Positions 47,027 to 59,662 of a DNA stretch of 64,000 nucleotides are shown in pieces; position 1 is the stretch's first letter; every line of letters starts with the position of its first letter. Position numbers and translations under genes: made by a program. The notes beneath the pieces are model-generated. The model saw nothing but the letters and a program-made list of their open reading frames with translations, ran no database searches and was not told the origin of the DNA. The DNA is from Cryptomeria japonica (lineage: Eukaryota > Streptophyta > Pinopsida > Cupressales > Cupressaceae): contig NC_081405.1 of the NCBI RefSeq assembly GCF_030272615.1, positions 605,290,177 to 605,354,176 on the forward strand, in the 5' to 3' direction.

Positions 47027-50000
47027 TGTAATGCCCGCCAAAATACCCTAAAGAAACTAAACAATAATACACAAATGGAGATAATTTTTTTCTTAATTAA
47101 CATCTAATAAAAACTAATGCAACATATCACATCTCTATCTATTTACATTTATTAACCAAATAAACAATATGAACATACATCATTTTTCATTTCATAAATT
47201 AACGCAAGCAAAAATAACACAACATCAATAATCTTTCTCTAGGGTACTTTAACATTATTACTTAATTCATTTCCACCATAACAGACTACACACATGATAG
47301 GTATATTCCATCTTCATTAATGCGTCATATTCTTATTCTTTAACCATAAGATATGCAACCTACAACATTACTTATTCCTCATGATATGCATAATTTCCTT
47401 TCTACCAATGCATCTGTGTGAATCATTCCTATTTACTAAATCAAATTAACATCTTTTATCATATTCACTTATTAATCTACAAATATTCCTCTTTCAAGAT
47501 TATTTAACATTCTAACTAGCATATAAACATTCCATTCAATAATACAACTAATCCATAAAGCAATTCTATTCTATTCCAACTATATTCCACTTTATTTCCA
47601 TGATTCATAAAATCACATCTCTACAATAGTACAAATACAATATGCCTAAATTCCAATTTCCAACTACAATTCATCTTACAAATATAAGTACATTAAATGC
47701 ATCATGAGCGTAGCTCTTTCTACTAAAATATTCCATCTACAATATACAAAGAAATTACATTACATGCATTCCATCTTATCTATTACATAAATCTGCTACA
47801 AGGTACATCCGTAGTACATCATGAAGAAGAATCCACATCCACGCAAGAAGAATCCAAGAGAACATCTCAATGGCTAAAAAGCACCAACCACCCAACCATG
47901 TGGAACCAAAGGAACCACCCCCCATGCTAGAAGATGACATAAGGTCCCAACACATACTCTAAACCTAAGTTGGCACCTATAACCAAGGAGACTAACCACA
48001 CAAGGACTCTCAAGCAAGAACTCACACATACAACAAGAATGAACTCCCAGAGGAATAAAACTCATCAAGACATAAATGCATCCAATAAGAATATTCATAA
48101 ATCATAAAGGGGAAACACATGTAGGAGTGGAGTGTCATCACATGCCATCCTCATAACATAATAACATAATAACACAAGGCACTAGCCTAATGGACATGTG
48201 GAGCCATCTCAACCTATGAGAGACTAAGGGAGATTAGCTTACCGTCTTCACGACCTTCTCATGCTTATCCCAAAACATCCTCCCTAGGACTAAGTCTTGA
48301 GGCACAAATCAATTTTTCATCTTATTAATTAATCTAACTACCCAATCCATCAATTATTACGTTATCACCTATTTACAAATCACGAAAAAACTCCAATGTG
48401 ACCTGGTGGTCTAGACCTCATGCATCCTTACAAGGAACCTCATGGAAGCCTATCTCTCATGACCCTAGTCATCACAAGGAAGCCCACTCCTCCTAACATG
48501 GCCCAACAATAAAACACAAGAGGCTCTACCAACATAATTACATTAAAATAATACACAATGCAACCAACAACTTACACATATACTCTTACAACACAAACAA
48601 GGCTACAACAACATCAATATAGCAAAAGGAGCCTCTTGGCTAGCAATAAACAAAGGTATATAAAGCCATCAAATAAAGAATAACATCATAGCAAGGCCTA
48701 CTCACTTGCTGGTCAAAAATAGCATAGAAATCATCTCAATCATCCATGGCCTATCCACATTGAAGAGAGTCTAAAATGACCATAATACATAGAGAAACAA
48801 ATATACTCAAAACCATCAATATGCTCCAAAATTGATCAAACCCAATACTGGGACATACTCACAAACCTCAAATAAAGCCTCTGGTACAAAAATCATTTTG
48901 GGAAAATACTTCAAAAATGACCAAAACTGGGAAAATACAAAACACAGTTAGGTTAGTGCTTTTGCCCCGCAGGACAACGCTTATGCCACAAAGAACAACG
49001 CAAATGCAACACAAGACAATACTTTTGCATTCCAGAATCACGCATATGCATTCCAAAACAGTGCTTATGTTTCCAGATTCATGCTTATGCATTCTAAGAC
49101 AATGCTTATGCTGCGCAGAGCAGCGCAAATGCAATACAGAACAATGCAAATGCATTATAGAACATCGCTTTTGCAGAAACAACACTTTTGCACAAAACCA
49201 ACGAAAAACTCAGATAACTTTCGGGTAAAATAATAAAATCCAGACTTTACAAAAAGAGTCAAAAAACATATGGAGACGCCTAGAAACAAAGTTTACTTGG
49301 GTATAAACACAGTAATATGTCTCCAGCTATAGATCAAGATTAAATCAAATAACTTCACGACATAAAATGAACTGAACCACTGCAAAACTTCACAGAGCAT
49401 CAAATGAAGATAGTCCCAAACAATCACAACTGAAGGACTCACAAAGGAAGACCAATCTCATCTCATACAGGAGACGATTAATCAACCAAATATTTTCACA
49501 GCAAATTCACAGAGTCATGAAATGCCATTCATAGGAAACCAAAAATATATATTCCAACAACTATACAAAACCCAAAAAATATAAAGCTTTCCTTCCCAAA
49601 TATTAACCTTCACCAATAATAAAACTATAGAGTAAAATAACTTCTCATCTCGAACCCAAAACATTGCAAATACAAAGCATACACGGAAAAGCCATTAAAA
49701 GAAAATGCAAAGTGAAAGAACTCCAACTTCCAACTTGAAGTAATGGAAATGAAGTTGAAGAAGAGCTCCCACAAGCCAAACCAAATCCCAACCAAGCTTT
49801 TCAACCAAATCCAAGAGAGAAGAAATCCAAAGCCAAGAAGAAGCTTGCTGAATTTTTTTCTAGAGAAGAGCCAACCAACCCGAAAAACCTCACGGGAAAG
49901 AAAATAAAAAGCAACAATAATCCAAAACCCTAGCCTTAATTTCAGCCAATCAAAATATTCCATTTTGGAGTATGTTTTACCAACCCACCATATAATATAA

Positions 50001-51225
50001 TTTATTCACCCATTTTGAATTCGGCCAATGAGAGTGAAGGGTAGGTAAGGTAAATGAAATATTCTTATCTAGCTAAGTGGGAATGTTTTATTTCTTTATT
50101 TAAATTTAATGTGTTCATACACCCCACTTTAGGAATAAAAGTCAAACTATTAAATATATATAAGGTGTAAATAAATAATCCAAATGGGGATTAAAATCAA
50201 ATTAACCAAAAGCTAATAAAATAAATTAAAGAGCCAAATAAATATAAGATCAATTAAATATTAAACCATAGAAAGTCAAATAAATAATTAAATAGTCAAA
50301 TACCATTAAAGATTAAATCACAAATATTAAATAAATATTACACAACACTAAGGCTCATCAAATATTAAATAATCACAAAATCAATAAACATTAATTATCA
50401 AATAAATATAAATTTCAAATAATTAAATATTCAAAACTTATAAATTAAATACACTAAAATGAACATTACCAAATATAGAACTACACATCAAGAGCCACAT
50501 AATTACTCTAACATAATCAAGTAAATCGACCAGCATAAACTGAACTCACAATACCAAAAGACCAAGCTTACTAACTGACATGGCGAATTATGCCAAGACA
50601 TTGACTACTCATGATGAACAACTTAGACCTATAGTATGTGAGGGGAAACTCATGTCATCTTCGAACCACATAAGCCATTGGAATTAAGACACACTCAGAC
50701 ATGTGAAGCCAGGTGGAGTCGATGTCTAGTAGTTGCAAAATTCTGCAACCACAAAATGACAATACAACATATACATATACATATATAGAACAAGAAAGTG
50801 ATAGAGAATCGCAACGACACATCCTGCTCGCAATGAGTGATGTGGAATTGTCTCTATCACAAAGACAATAAAACAATAGTCAAACACATCTCATCATATG
50901 TAATCATGAAGTAGGGTTAGCGTAATCATAATCATCATCAAAATCATGATAAATCTTATCTATTAATAATCCATCACATAGTGAGCATATAAAATCCATC
51001 GAGTACATATATCATCAAATCACATGATCAATCATGATAGTACCAACATCCATATAAATAATAAAAATAGCATATGTCCAATATTATCTAACATAAATCA
51101 TAAGTCACTGAAGCATATGAGTAATCATCATCCAAATTATCAAAATATAGTCTAGATAAGTCTATCAAGCATAATATGATAGTCAACTTTAGTCAAAATA
51201 AGTGAAATCAAGGGTGGACACTACA
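47027..51225 (-). repeat. 5' LTR of the Gypsy element (4199 bp), uninterrupted
   Basis: From TGTAATGCCCGCC to GGTGGACACTACA, followed by the target duplication TATGA (51226-51230). It aligns with 28921-32649 plus 41757-42218; the first 120 bases differ at about five positions. It supplies the empty site that proves the Tat-like insertion at ATACA. Confidence 0.93.
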
Positions 51226-51230
51226 TATGA

Positions 51231-51335
51231 GGCCTCTAATTTCACTTGAGACATATCGACCTCTGAGTGCACTACAACTAACACAGATGGAAGCATCAGT
51301 TGACTTTGACCATGTGTCAGATTTGGTCCAACTAG
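51231..51335 (+). pseudogene. Transposase gene, exon before the last intron
   Basis: After removal of the Gypsy element, WCM from 28915 continues in frame as RPLISLETYRPLSALQLTQM and on to VQL. It ends at a donor site, CTAG|GTAAAT (intron 51336-51417). No stop inside. Confidence 0.75.
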
Positions 51336-51417
51336 GTAAATTATCCACATGCAAATTTTTTTACTTTAATATTTTACCTTAGTTGTTTGCTAAATTCTTC
51401 TCACTTTATCATTGCAG
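51336..51417 (+). other. Intron of the transposase gene (82 bp)
   Basis: GTAAAT at the 5' end and a pyrimidine-rich tract with ATTGCAG at the 3' end. The flanking exons join in frame as L-G-H-G-Y. AT-rich, a typical plant intron. Confidence 0.75.
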
Positions 51418-51803
51418 GGCATGGTTATGCATTTATTGTAGCTCAAGAAAATGAAGAAGGAACAAATTATTACTTGTTTCATTATGTGGATGCAAAAAAG
51501 AAATTGGATGGCCTTGTGGTAGATGGAGAAAATATTGAGTACCCCACAGGATCAGTAGTTGTTACTAGTACATGGCTTAGAAGGTACTCAGTGAAGAAGT
51601 CTAACTTGTGGTTGTTCAAGGACTTCGAGACACATAGGAAGTTTCTTCATTATTCTAACCTTTTTGTAGCTTCAAATGTTCATTTGATCAGATATGGGGG
51701 TAGACCACTAAACAAGAACCTATGGAAGGTTCATGAGACTGACCATGAGGCCATACTAGACACAAAAAAGAGTAGAGCAGAGCCAGATGGTTCATTGGAT
51801 TAA
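51418..51803 (+). pseudogene. Transposase gene, last exon
   Basis: Open from the acceptor to TAA at 51801-51803, coding GHGYAFIVAQENEEGTNYYL and ending RAEPDGSLD. The sequence is a compact beta-rich C-terminal domain with PTGSVVVTSTWLRRYSVK and SNLFVASNVHLIRYG. It has no stops or frameshifts, unlike the catalytic part. In what I know of similar transposase-like proteins, the C-terminus has a comparable layout. Function of this domain unknown. Confidence 0.7.
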
Positions 51804-52099
51804 ATGTAAATATAAATAATTATAATATCAATCATATTTGGATATATGTACATGACTTGTATTTTTTGACTACTCGAGGCATTGTAATATAAAAATTTGT
51901 GTTTTTGACTTTTTTTGTGTGATTTTATGTAAATAATGTCATTTTGGACCATTAGAGATCACATGGGATCATTTCGTGAAGTTTTAGGCTAATATGGTAA
52001 AAGATGTAAAAATTGCTCATTTGTTGTCAATCACTCAAAGTGTGAAAAATTGTCAAAATTTGGCATCATTTTTCTTGATGTTAGTGACATGTAAGAAAT
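51804..52099. other. 3' region after the transposase gene
   Basis: AT-rich, no ORF of note. Near 51985-52075 the sequence already resembles the end of the 358-bp unit, in a strongly decayed form. Confidence 0.5.
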
Positions 52100-55000
52100 A
52101 TTCATCGTTCCTCTATCAAACTCACCCAATCGATGCAGGCCACACCCTAGCAGCGAAATCGCTTAAGTGCTCAAGTTGCTCAAAGTTGTCAATATTCGGC
52201 ATCATTTTTCTTGGTGCCCGTTAATCATAAGAACTAGCCATCTAATCCTATGGGGTCGTGTTATGGCACTCTAAAAAAGCTTCTCTTGGTTTAGGTAGAC
52301 TTGGATCCAATTGCTCATGGCGACACTTTCTTAGTTGCCACAAAAAGTGTCGAATGAGTTCAATGAAAAGTTTCACAATGCCCCATCTTTCAATCTACTT
52401 GTCGTGGAACCGAACCATCAGCTCGTACACGTCGAGGTGGATAGGTTTATGCTAGGAATGACTTCATTTTTCTCTCCAACTCATTTGATCATTGCGGGCC
52501 ACACCCTAGTAGAGAAATTGCTCAAGTGCTCAAGTTGGTCAAAGTTGTCAACATTTGGAATCGCGTTTCTTAGTGCCTGTTAATCATAAGAATGAGCTGT
52601 CTGATCCTACGGGGTCATGTTATGGCACTCTAAAAAATCCTCTCTCGGTTTAGGTATACTCAGATCCAATTTCTTGTGGCGACACTTTCTCAGTTGCGAT
52701 AAAAAGCGTCAGATGAATTCAATGAAAAGTTGCACAATGCCCAATCTTTCAATCCGCTCATTGCGGCATTGAACCATCAGCTCGTACATGTCCGAGTGGC
52801 CAAGTTTATTCTAGGAATGCCTTCATTTTTCTCTCCAACTCACTCGATCATTGCGGGCCACACCCTAGCAGCGAAATCGCTTAAGTGCTCAAGTTGCTCG
52901 AAGTTGTCAATATTTGGCATCGCGTTTCTCGGTGCTTGTTAATCATAAGAACAAGTAGTCTAATCTTATAGGGTCATGTTATGGAACTCTAAAAAATCCT
53001 CTCTCAGTTTAGGTAGACTCGGATCCAATTGATCGTGGCGACACTTTCTTGGTTGCGACAAAAAGTGTCAGATGAGTTCAATGAAAAGTTGCACAATGCC
53101 CCATCTTTCAATCTGCTCATCGCGGCACCAAACCGTCAGCTCGTACGCATCGGGGTGGATGGATTTATGCTAGGAATGCCTTCATTTTTCTCTCCAACTC
53201 GCCCAAACAATGCGAGCCATACCCTAGCAGTGAAATCACTTAAGTGCTCAAGTTGCTCAAAGTTGTCAATATTCGACATCACATTTCTCGACGCCTGTTA
53301 ATCATAAGAACAAGTCATCTGATCCTACGGAGTTGTGTTATGGCACTCTAAAAAATTGTCTCTTGGTTTAGGTAGAATGGGATCCAATTGCTCATGGCGA
53401 CACTTTCTCGGTTGCGATAAAAAGCGTCAGATGAGTTTAATGAAAAGTTGCACAGTGCCCCATCTTTCAATCCGCTCATCACGGTACCAAACCATCAGCT
53501 TTTATGTGTTGAGGTGACCAAGTTTACACTAGGAATGTCTTCTTCTTTCTCTCCAACTCGTCCAATCGTTGCGGGCCATAGCCTAGCAATGAAATCGCTT
53601 AAGTGCTCAAGTTGTTCAAAGTTGTCAATATTTGACATCGCTTTTCTCGGTGCCTATTAATCATAAGAATGAGTCATCTAATCCAATGGGCTAGTTTTAT
53701 GGCACTCTAGAAAAGCCTCTCTCAGTTTAGGTAGACTCAGATCCAATTTCTCGTGGCGACACTTTCTCAGTTGCAACAAAAAGCATCAGATGAGTTCACT
53801 GAAAAGTTGCACAATGCCCCATTTTCAATCCATTCATCGTGGTATCAAACTGTTAGCTCGTATGCATCAAGGTGGCCATTTTTACTCTAAGAATGCCTTC
53901 GTTTTTCTCTCCAACTCGTCTGATCATTGCGGGGCACACCTTAGCAGCGAAATCGCTTAAGTGCTCAAGTTGCTCAAAAGTTGTCAATATTCAGCATCGC
54001 GTTTCTCGGTGCCCATTAATCATAAAACAAGCAGTCTGATCCTACGGGGTCATGGTATGGCACTCTAAAAAAACCTCTCTCAGTTTAGGTAGACTCGAAT
54101 CCAATTTCTCATGGTGACACTTTCTCAGTTGTGACAAAAAGTGTTAGATGAGTTCAATGAAAAGTTGCACAATGCCCATCTTTCCATCCGCTTGTCGCAG
54201 CACCAAACCGTCAGCTTGTACGCATTTGGGTGGCCAAGTTTACACTAGGAATTCCTTCATTTTTCTCTCCAACTTGCCCGATCGATGCAAGCCACACCCT
54301 AGCAGCGAAATCGCCTAAGTGCTCAAGTTGCTCGAAGTTATCAATATTCGGCATCGTGTTTCTTGGCGCCTATTAATCATAAGAATGATCTATCTAATCC
54401 TATGGGGTTGTGTTATGGCACTCTAAAAAATCCTCTCTTGGTTTAGGTAGACTCAAATCCAATTGCTCGTGGCGACACTTTCTCGGTTGCGACAAACAAC
54501 ATCAGATGAGTTCAATGAAAAGTTGCACAATGCCCCATCTTTCAATCTACTCGTCGCGACACCAAACCATCAGCTCGTATACATCGGGGTGGTCAGGTTT
54601 ACACTAGGAATGCCTTCATTTTTCTCTCCAACTCACCCAATCATTGTGGGCCACACCCTAGCAGCGAAATTGCTTAAGTGCTCAAGGTGCTCAAAGTTGT
54701 CAATATTTGGTATCACGTTTCTCAGCGCCCATTAATCATAATAATGATTCATCTAATCCTACAGGGTCATGTTATAGAACTCTAAAAAATCCTCTCTCGG
54801 TTTAGGTAGACTCAGATCCAATTGCTCGTGGCGACACTTTCTTAGTTGCGACAAAAAGTGTCAGATTAGTTCAATGAAAAGTTGCACAATGCCCCATCTT
54901 TCAATCCACTCATCACGGCACCGAACCGTTAGCTCGTACATGTTGGGGTGGTTGTGTTTATGCTAGGAATACCTTTTTTTTCTCTCCAACTCACCCGAAT

Positions 55001-56817
55001 GATGCGGGCCACACCCTAGCAGTGAAATCGCTTAAGTGCTCAAGTTGCACAAAGCTGTCAATATTCGGTAGCCCGTTTCTTGGCGCCTATTAATCATAAG
55101 ATCTAGTCGTCTGATCCTACAGTGTCATGTTATGGAACTCTAAAAAATCCTCTCTTGGTTTAGGTATACTGGCATCCAATTGCTCGTGGTGACACTTTCT
55201 CGGTTGCGATAAAAAGCGTCAGATAAGTTCAATGAAAAGTTGCACAGTGCCCCATCTTTCAATCCGCTCGTCGCGGCACTGAACCGTCAGCTCATACATG
55301 TCGGGGTGGTTGGGTTTACACTAGGAATTTCTTTGTCTTTCTCTCCAACTCACCCGATCATTGTGGGCCACACCCTAGCAGTGAAATCGCTTAAGTGCTC
55401 AAGTTGTTCAAAGTTGTCAATATTCGGCATCGCGTTTCTCGATGCCCATTAATCATAAGAATGAGTCATCTGATCCTATGGGGTTGTGTTATGGCACTCT
55501 AAAAAATCCTCTCTTGGTTTAGGTAGAAGATCTAATTGCTCGTGGTGACACTTTCTCAGTTGCGACAAAAAGCATCAGATGAGTTCAATGAAAAGTTGCA
55601 CAATGCCCCATCTTTCAATCCGCTCATCACAGTACTGAACCGTCAACTCGTACACATCAGGGTGGCCATTTTTACTCTAAGAATGCCTTCTTTTTTCTCT
55701 CCAACTCGTCTAATCATTGCAAGCCACACCCTAGTAGCGAAATCGCTTAAGTGCTCAAGTTGCTCAAAGTTGTCAATATTCGGCATCGTATTTCTCGTTG
55801 CCCGTTAATCATAAGAACGAGCCATTTTATCCTACGGGGTCATGTTATGGCACTCTAAAAAATCCTCTCTCAGTTTAGGTAGACTCAGATCCAATTGCTC
55901 ATGGTGACACTTTCTCAGTTGCGACAAAAAGCGTCAGATGAGTTCAATGAAAAGTTAGATAATGCCCCATCTTTTAATCCACTCGTCGCGGCACCTAACT
56001 GTCAGCTCATAGGCGTCAGAGTGGCCAAGTTTATGCTAGGAATGCATTTGTTTTTCTCTCCAACTCACCTGATCGTTGCGGGCCACACCCACGAAATTGC
56101 TTAAGTGCTCAAGTTTCTCAAAGTTGTCAATATTCGGCATCGTGTTTCTTGATGCCTATTTATTATAAGAATGAGTCGTCTGATCCTACAAGGTCGTGTT
56201 ATGGAACTCTAAAAAATCCTCTCTTGGTTTAGGTAGACTCAGATCCAATTTCTCATGGTGACACTTTCTCGGTTGCGACAAAAAGCGTCAAATGAGTTCA
56301 ATCAAAAGTTGCACAATGCCCCATCTTTCAATCCGCTCATCGTGGCACCAAACCATCAGCTCATATGCATCGGGGTGGCTGTTTTTACACTAGTAATGCC
56401 TTCATTTTTCTCTCCAATTTGCCCAATCGATGTGGGCCACACCCTAGCAGTGAAATTGCTTAAGTGCTCAAGTTGCTCAAAGTTGTCAATATTCGGCATC
56501 GTGTTTCTTAGCACCCGTTAATCATAAGAATGAGTGTCTGATCCTATGGGGTCGTGTTATGGCACTCTAAAAAAACCTCTCTTAGTTTAGGTAGACTTAG
56601 ATCCAATTGCTCGTGGGGACACTTTCTTGGTTGCGACAAAAAGCATCAGATGAGTTCAATAAAATGTTGCACAATGCCCCATCTTTCAATCCACTCGTCG
56701 CGGCACCGAACCATTAAATCATACGCATTGGGGTGGTCGAGTTTACACTAGGAATGCCTTCCTTTTTCTCTCCAACTCTTTTGATCGTTACGGGCCACAC
56801 CCTAGCAGCAAAATCAC
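52100..56817. repeat. Tandem array, about 13 units of about 358 bp
   Basis: The phrase TTAATCATAAGAA recurs at about 52222, 52581, 52939, 53298, 53657, 54017, 54374, 54732, 55090, 55449, 55806, 56158 and 56518, a spacing of 352-360 bp. Other shared marks are CCACACCCTAGCAGCGAAAT and AAGTGCTCAAGTTGCTCAAA. Units differ mostly by C/T and G/A changes. The array ends inside a unit at 56817. Each unit carries an open frame of 60-90 codons on the + strand that keeps the same reading (SFNPL, LKCSSCSKLSIFGI), but this follows from recent copying and is not evidence of coding. Confidence 0.95.
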
Positions 56818-57166
56818 CCTAGGGTATGCATTAGATGAATAGAAGTGTATGGGCTATGCAATTTTTTTAGAATGGGTATTGGTACAATGGTGTCTTACAT
56901 TGTCTAATTTTGGTTCTTTCCATGTTTCCTTTGTATAGTCTTATTTCAACTATAACTATTGAATTTGTGTTGATCTCCATAAGCTTGTGTCTTGGATTAC
57001 AAACACATATTTAGGTTCAAAGCTTAAGTAACAATAAACTTTGTGCAATTATTCATTTAATCATTTGTACTACAATTATGGATAACCATGATAAATGATT
57101 TGCATTAACCAAAAAGCTACAAATCCTTACAACATTGTATACCATTAAAACTATCAAATATATCCA
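56818..57166. other. Unique spacer after the 358-bp array
   Basis: No repeat, ORF or motif recognised. Confidence 0.5.
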
Positions 57167-57490
57167 ATATAGACAAATAGGCTTGCCAAAAGCCATATGG
57201 ACATAGAATGTCACGTATTCATAAAACAAAACATATGTTCGAAATTGCTATAAAGGCATACAAAATGATATCCAATAAAGTCAAATAGGAGCTTGCCAAA
57301 AGCCATATGGACATAGAATGTCACATATTCGTAATACAAAACATATGTTCAAAATTGCCATATAGGCATATAACATGGTATCCAATAAAGTCAAATAGGA
57401 GCTTGCCAAAAGCCATATGGACATAGAATGTCACATATTCGTAATACAAAACATATGTTCAAAATTGCCATATAGGCATACAACATAGGA
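57167..57490. repeat. Three tandem copies of a 110-bp repeat
   Basis: GCTTGCCAAAAGCCATATGG starts at 57181, 57291 and 57401, a period of 110 bp. Copies 2 and 3 are closest to each other. It lies just past the 3' end of the - strand gene. Confidence 0.9.
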
Positions 57491-57570
57491 CCCTATTCTA
57501 TTCATTTCCCTCTAGGGGAAGGAAACAGATCAGGAGATATCTTTGCCTATCGAGGGGATGGAGATGTATA

Positions 57571-59482
57571 TTATGCAGGTGTCTTTCGAGTACGCCCACT
57601 CGACCTCCTTTCCAAACTTTTTTGTAACTCCACCTGATACAATGAAAAGAATGATGTTAGCATATACAAAAAATGAATTTTACAATGACATATAATAGAA
57701 TAGTCACTTACCGCATACAAATAATCATGATGTTCATCCACAACAGGTGCACGTTCATGATCTGGAGTGACAAGCCCCTCTTGTAAGCATCACAATATAA
57801 ATTAAACTAAATACAAGTGTCTTTAAAATTTTCAATAACATTTTATTAAGATAACAAATGTAATGCTAAATTTACTAAATTTACAAATATGTCTCATACT
57901 TCTGTCAAAGCAGTTGAACTTGCTACTGCTGCAACAACACCACGCTCCATTGACGTGTGAACAACTGGAGGAGTCTCTAATGTCAACATCTGAAAATTAA
58001 ACAAAGTATATTGATTAATCGTCAAAACTATCTATATTATTTAGTAACAACATTAAAGATAAATTGCTTACCTAGGTGAAAGATTGTTGATGAAATACAC
58101 TGCAAGGTGTTGATGTTGAAGCTCTAGCATCAAACTATTTGACATCCAAAATGAGTAATTAGAAAATCATTCACATAAGGTTCAACTATCTACATATAAT
58201 AATTATATTTCTTCACTCGTTTTATACCTATGGAGTCGATGAAGTCATGAAAAAGGATGTTGTAGGAATGTTGCTAGTATTGTGAACACTTTGGCCCTGA
58301 TTTTTTATCATAATAATTTACTAATTTAGATATATTCTCAAATTTCCATATAAGATTTAATAAAAATAATGAAATGAACTTGTAATAAAATTCACCTGGG
58401 TATCAATGCCAAATGTTTTGTTCAACAAGGATTTTGTCATGACAATGTTCTTTGTAGAAAACTCTGCTCGTGCACGTGCATTCTCAGAACTATTAGGATC
58501 ATAAGTGCAAAGAGAACCACAAGATCGACAAAAATGAGCTAGAACTCAATGCCTAGAAGAATCACCATCATCACTCTCATCACCCTCTACTAGAGGCCTA
58601 GCATACTGTATAAGGGTCTGAGTGAGTGAGCTAATGGAGTCTAGAGTTTCGACCTCAATACTCTCCTTCACAATGGAAGGAATAATAACATGCTCTACCA
58701 TAGGTCTGGCCAAGGGTCTTGGTGGGAGATTTGGGTCACGCTGTGCACCCTCTCTATCATGTGAGGAACCCCCACCTCTACCTTGGAAATCTAGAAAATC
58801 AAAATAGTTTGGGATCTCATTAAGGACAAACTCATAGTACAGTTTTCTCAAAATCTATTGGGGTACCTCATGATTATTGCATGGGGCTGGTCAAATACCA
58901 TCCACCACCTATCCCAAAAATTGTTCTTAATCCCTTCATGATGACACCAATGAATAGGGAATCTCCTACATCCATGGTGTAAAGGTTGATTCGTTCGGGG
59001 GTCCGTAATAAGAGCACACAAGTCAAATTTATTAATTTTCTTTTTCTTCACTACCACATATGATAATTTGTCAACATAAAATTGCTTTTGTTCTTCCTTC
59101 TTACTGGACCAAAATTTTATTTTCCCACTCACAGATTGTATGTGAGATACAATAGATTGCAAAGAACTGGCAAGGTTTGTCCTATGGGAGTTTGTTCCAG
59201 TGGGATCTTTTAGCCTTGTGATTAAACCTTCAAGCTCTTTTTGGCTATTTTCTATTTGACCTAATAGGTTTTCTTGTGTACCTATGGGATGTCTAGGGAT
59301 TGTAGGACATTCTTGATGTGCTTCTTCTTCAATATGGTCTTCATGAGAAGGTGATTGAGTGTTTTCAACATTTTCTTGTCTAATCTCATTTCCAGATAAT
59401 GAAAATAAATTTAAATAAATAAACCTAGTTTAATCTTCAAATTAATTAAAAAATGACAATAAGAAAACAAAAATACATACCT
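57571..59482 (-). pseudogene. Second transposon gene, multi-exon, unknown function
   Basis: Probable exons, right to left: one ending at a donor near 59480; 59398-58398; 58305-58237; about 58136-58076; about 57989-57900; 57779-57712; 57633-57571 (TAA). The big exon opens with an acidic part (NTQSPSHEDHIEEEAHQECP), then KIKFWSSKKEEQKQFYVDKL, HHGCRRFPIHWCHHEGIKNN and FWDRWWMVFDQPHAIIMRYP. A frameshift at about 58848 leads to LRKLYYEFVLNEIPNYFDFL and then a Cys-rich HFCRSCGSLCTYDPNSSENA. Donors read GATACCCAG|GTGAAT, CCATAG|GTATAA, ACCTAG|GTAAGC and ATGCG|GTAAGT; the two TAG ends look like CAG changed by C-to-T. I do not recognise the protein. It converges on the transposase and may be an accessory protein of the element. 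Confidence 0.55.
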
Positions 59483-59662
59483 CTTCAAGCTCTTCGAGCT
59501 CTTCGATGGCGTGGCAGCATTTTGATGAGAGATGGACAACTTAGTGCCCAATATCAAGCTTCTACAAAGGGCGAGCGTAAGAAAATGGCACTCCAAATCC
59601 CCAAAATGCAGGTTTGGGAATGCATCCAAAATGCAGACTTGGGTTTTTTTAAAGTTTGAAAA

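Larger units (their letters stand above)
28921..51225 (-). mobile_element. Chromodomain-type Gypsy LTR element with 4.2-kb LTRs, itself hit by a Tat-like element
   Basis: Two LTRs of about 4.19 and 4.20 kb face an internal region (42219-47026) with a decayed gag and pol on the - strand, in order gag-protease-RT-RNase H-integrase-chromodomain, the order of Metaviridae. The target duplication TATGA (28916-28920 and 51226-51230) is perfect, and joining the flanks restores the transposase frame. The primer site is initiator tRNA-Met. The long LTRs and C-terminal chromodomain remnant suggest the Tekay/Del clade. All coding parts carry stops. Confidence 0.92.

Noticed and set aside
52100-56817. CRISPR-like array
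   Set aside because: Units of about 358 bp are similar over their whole length with no unique spacers, and this is a plant nuclear setting.
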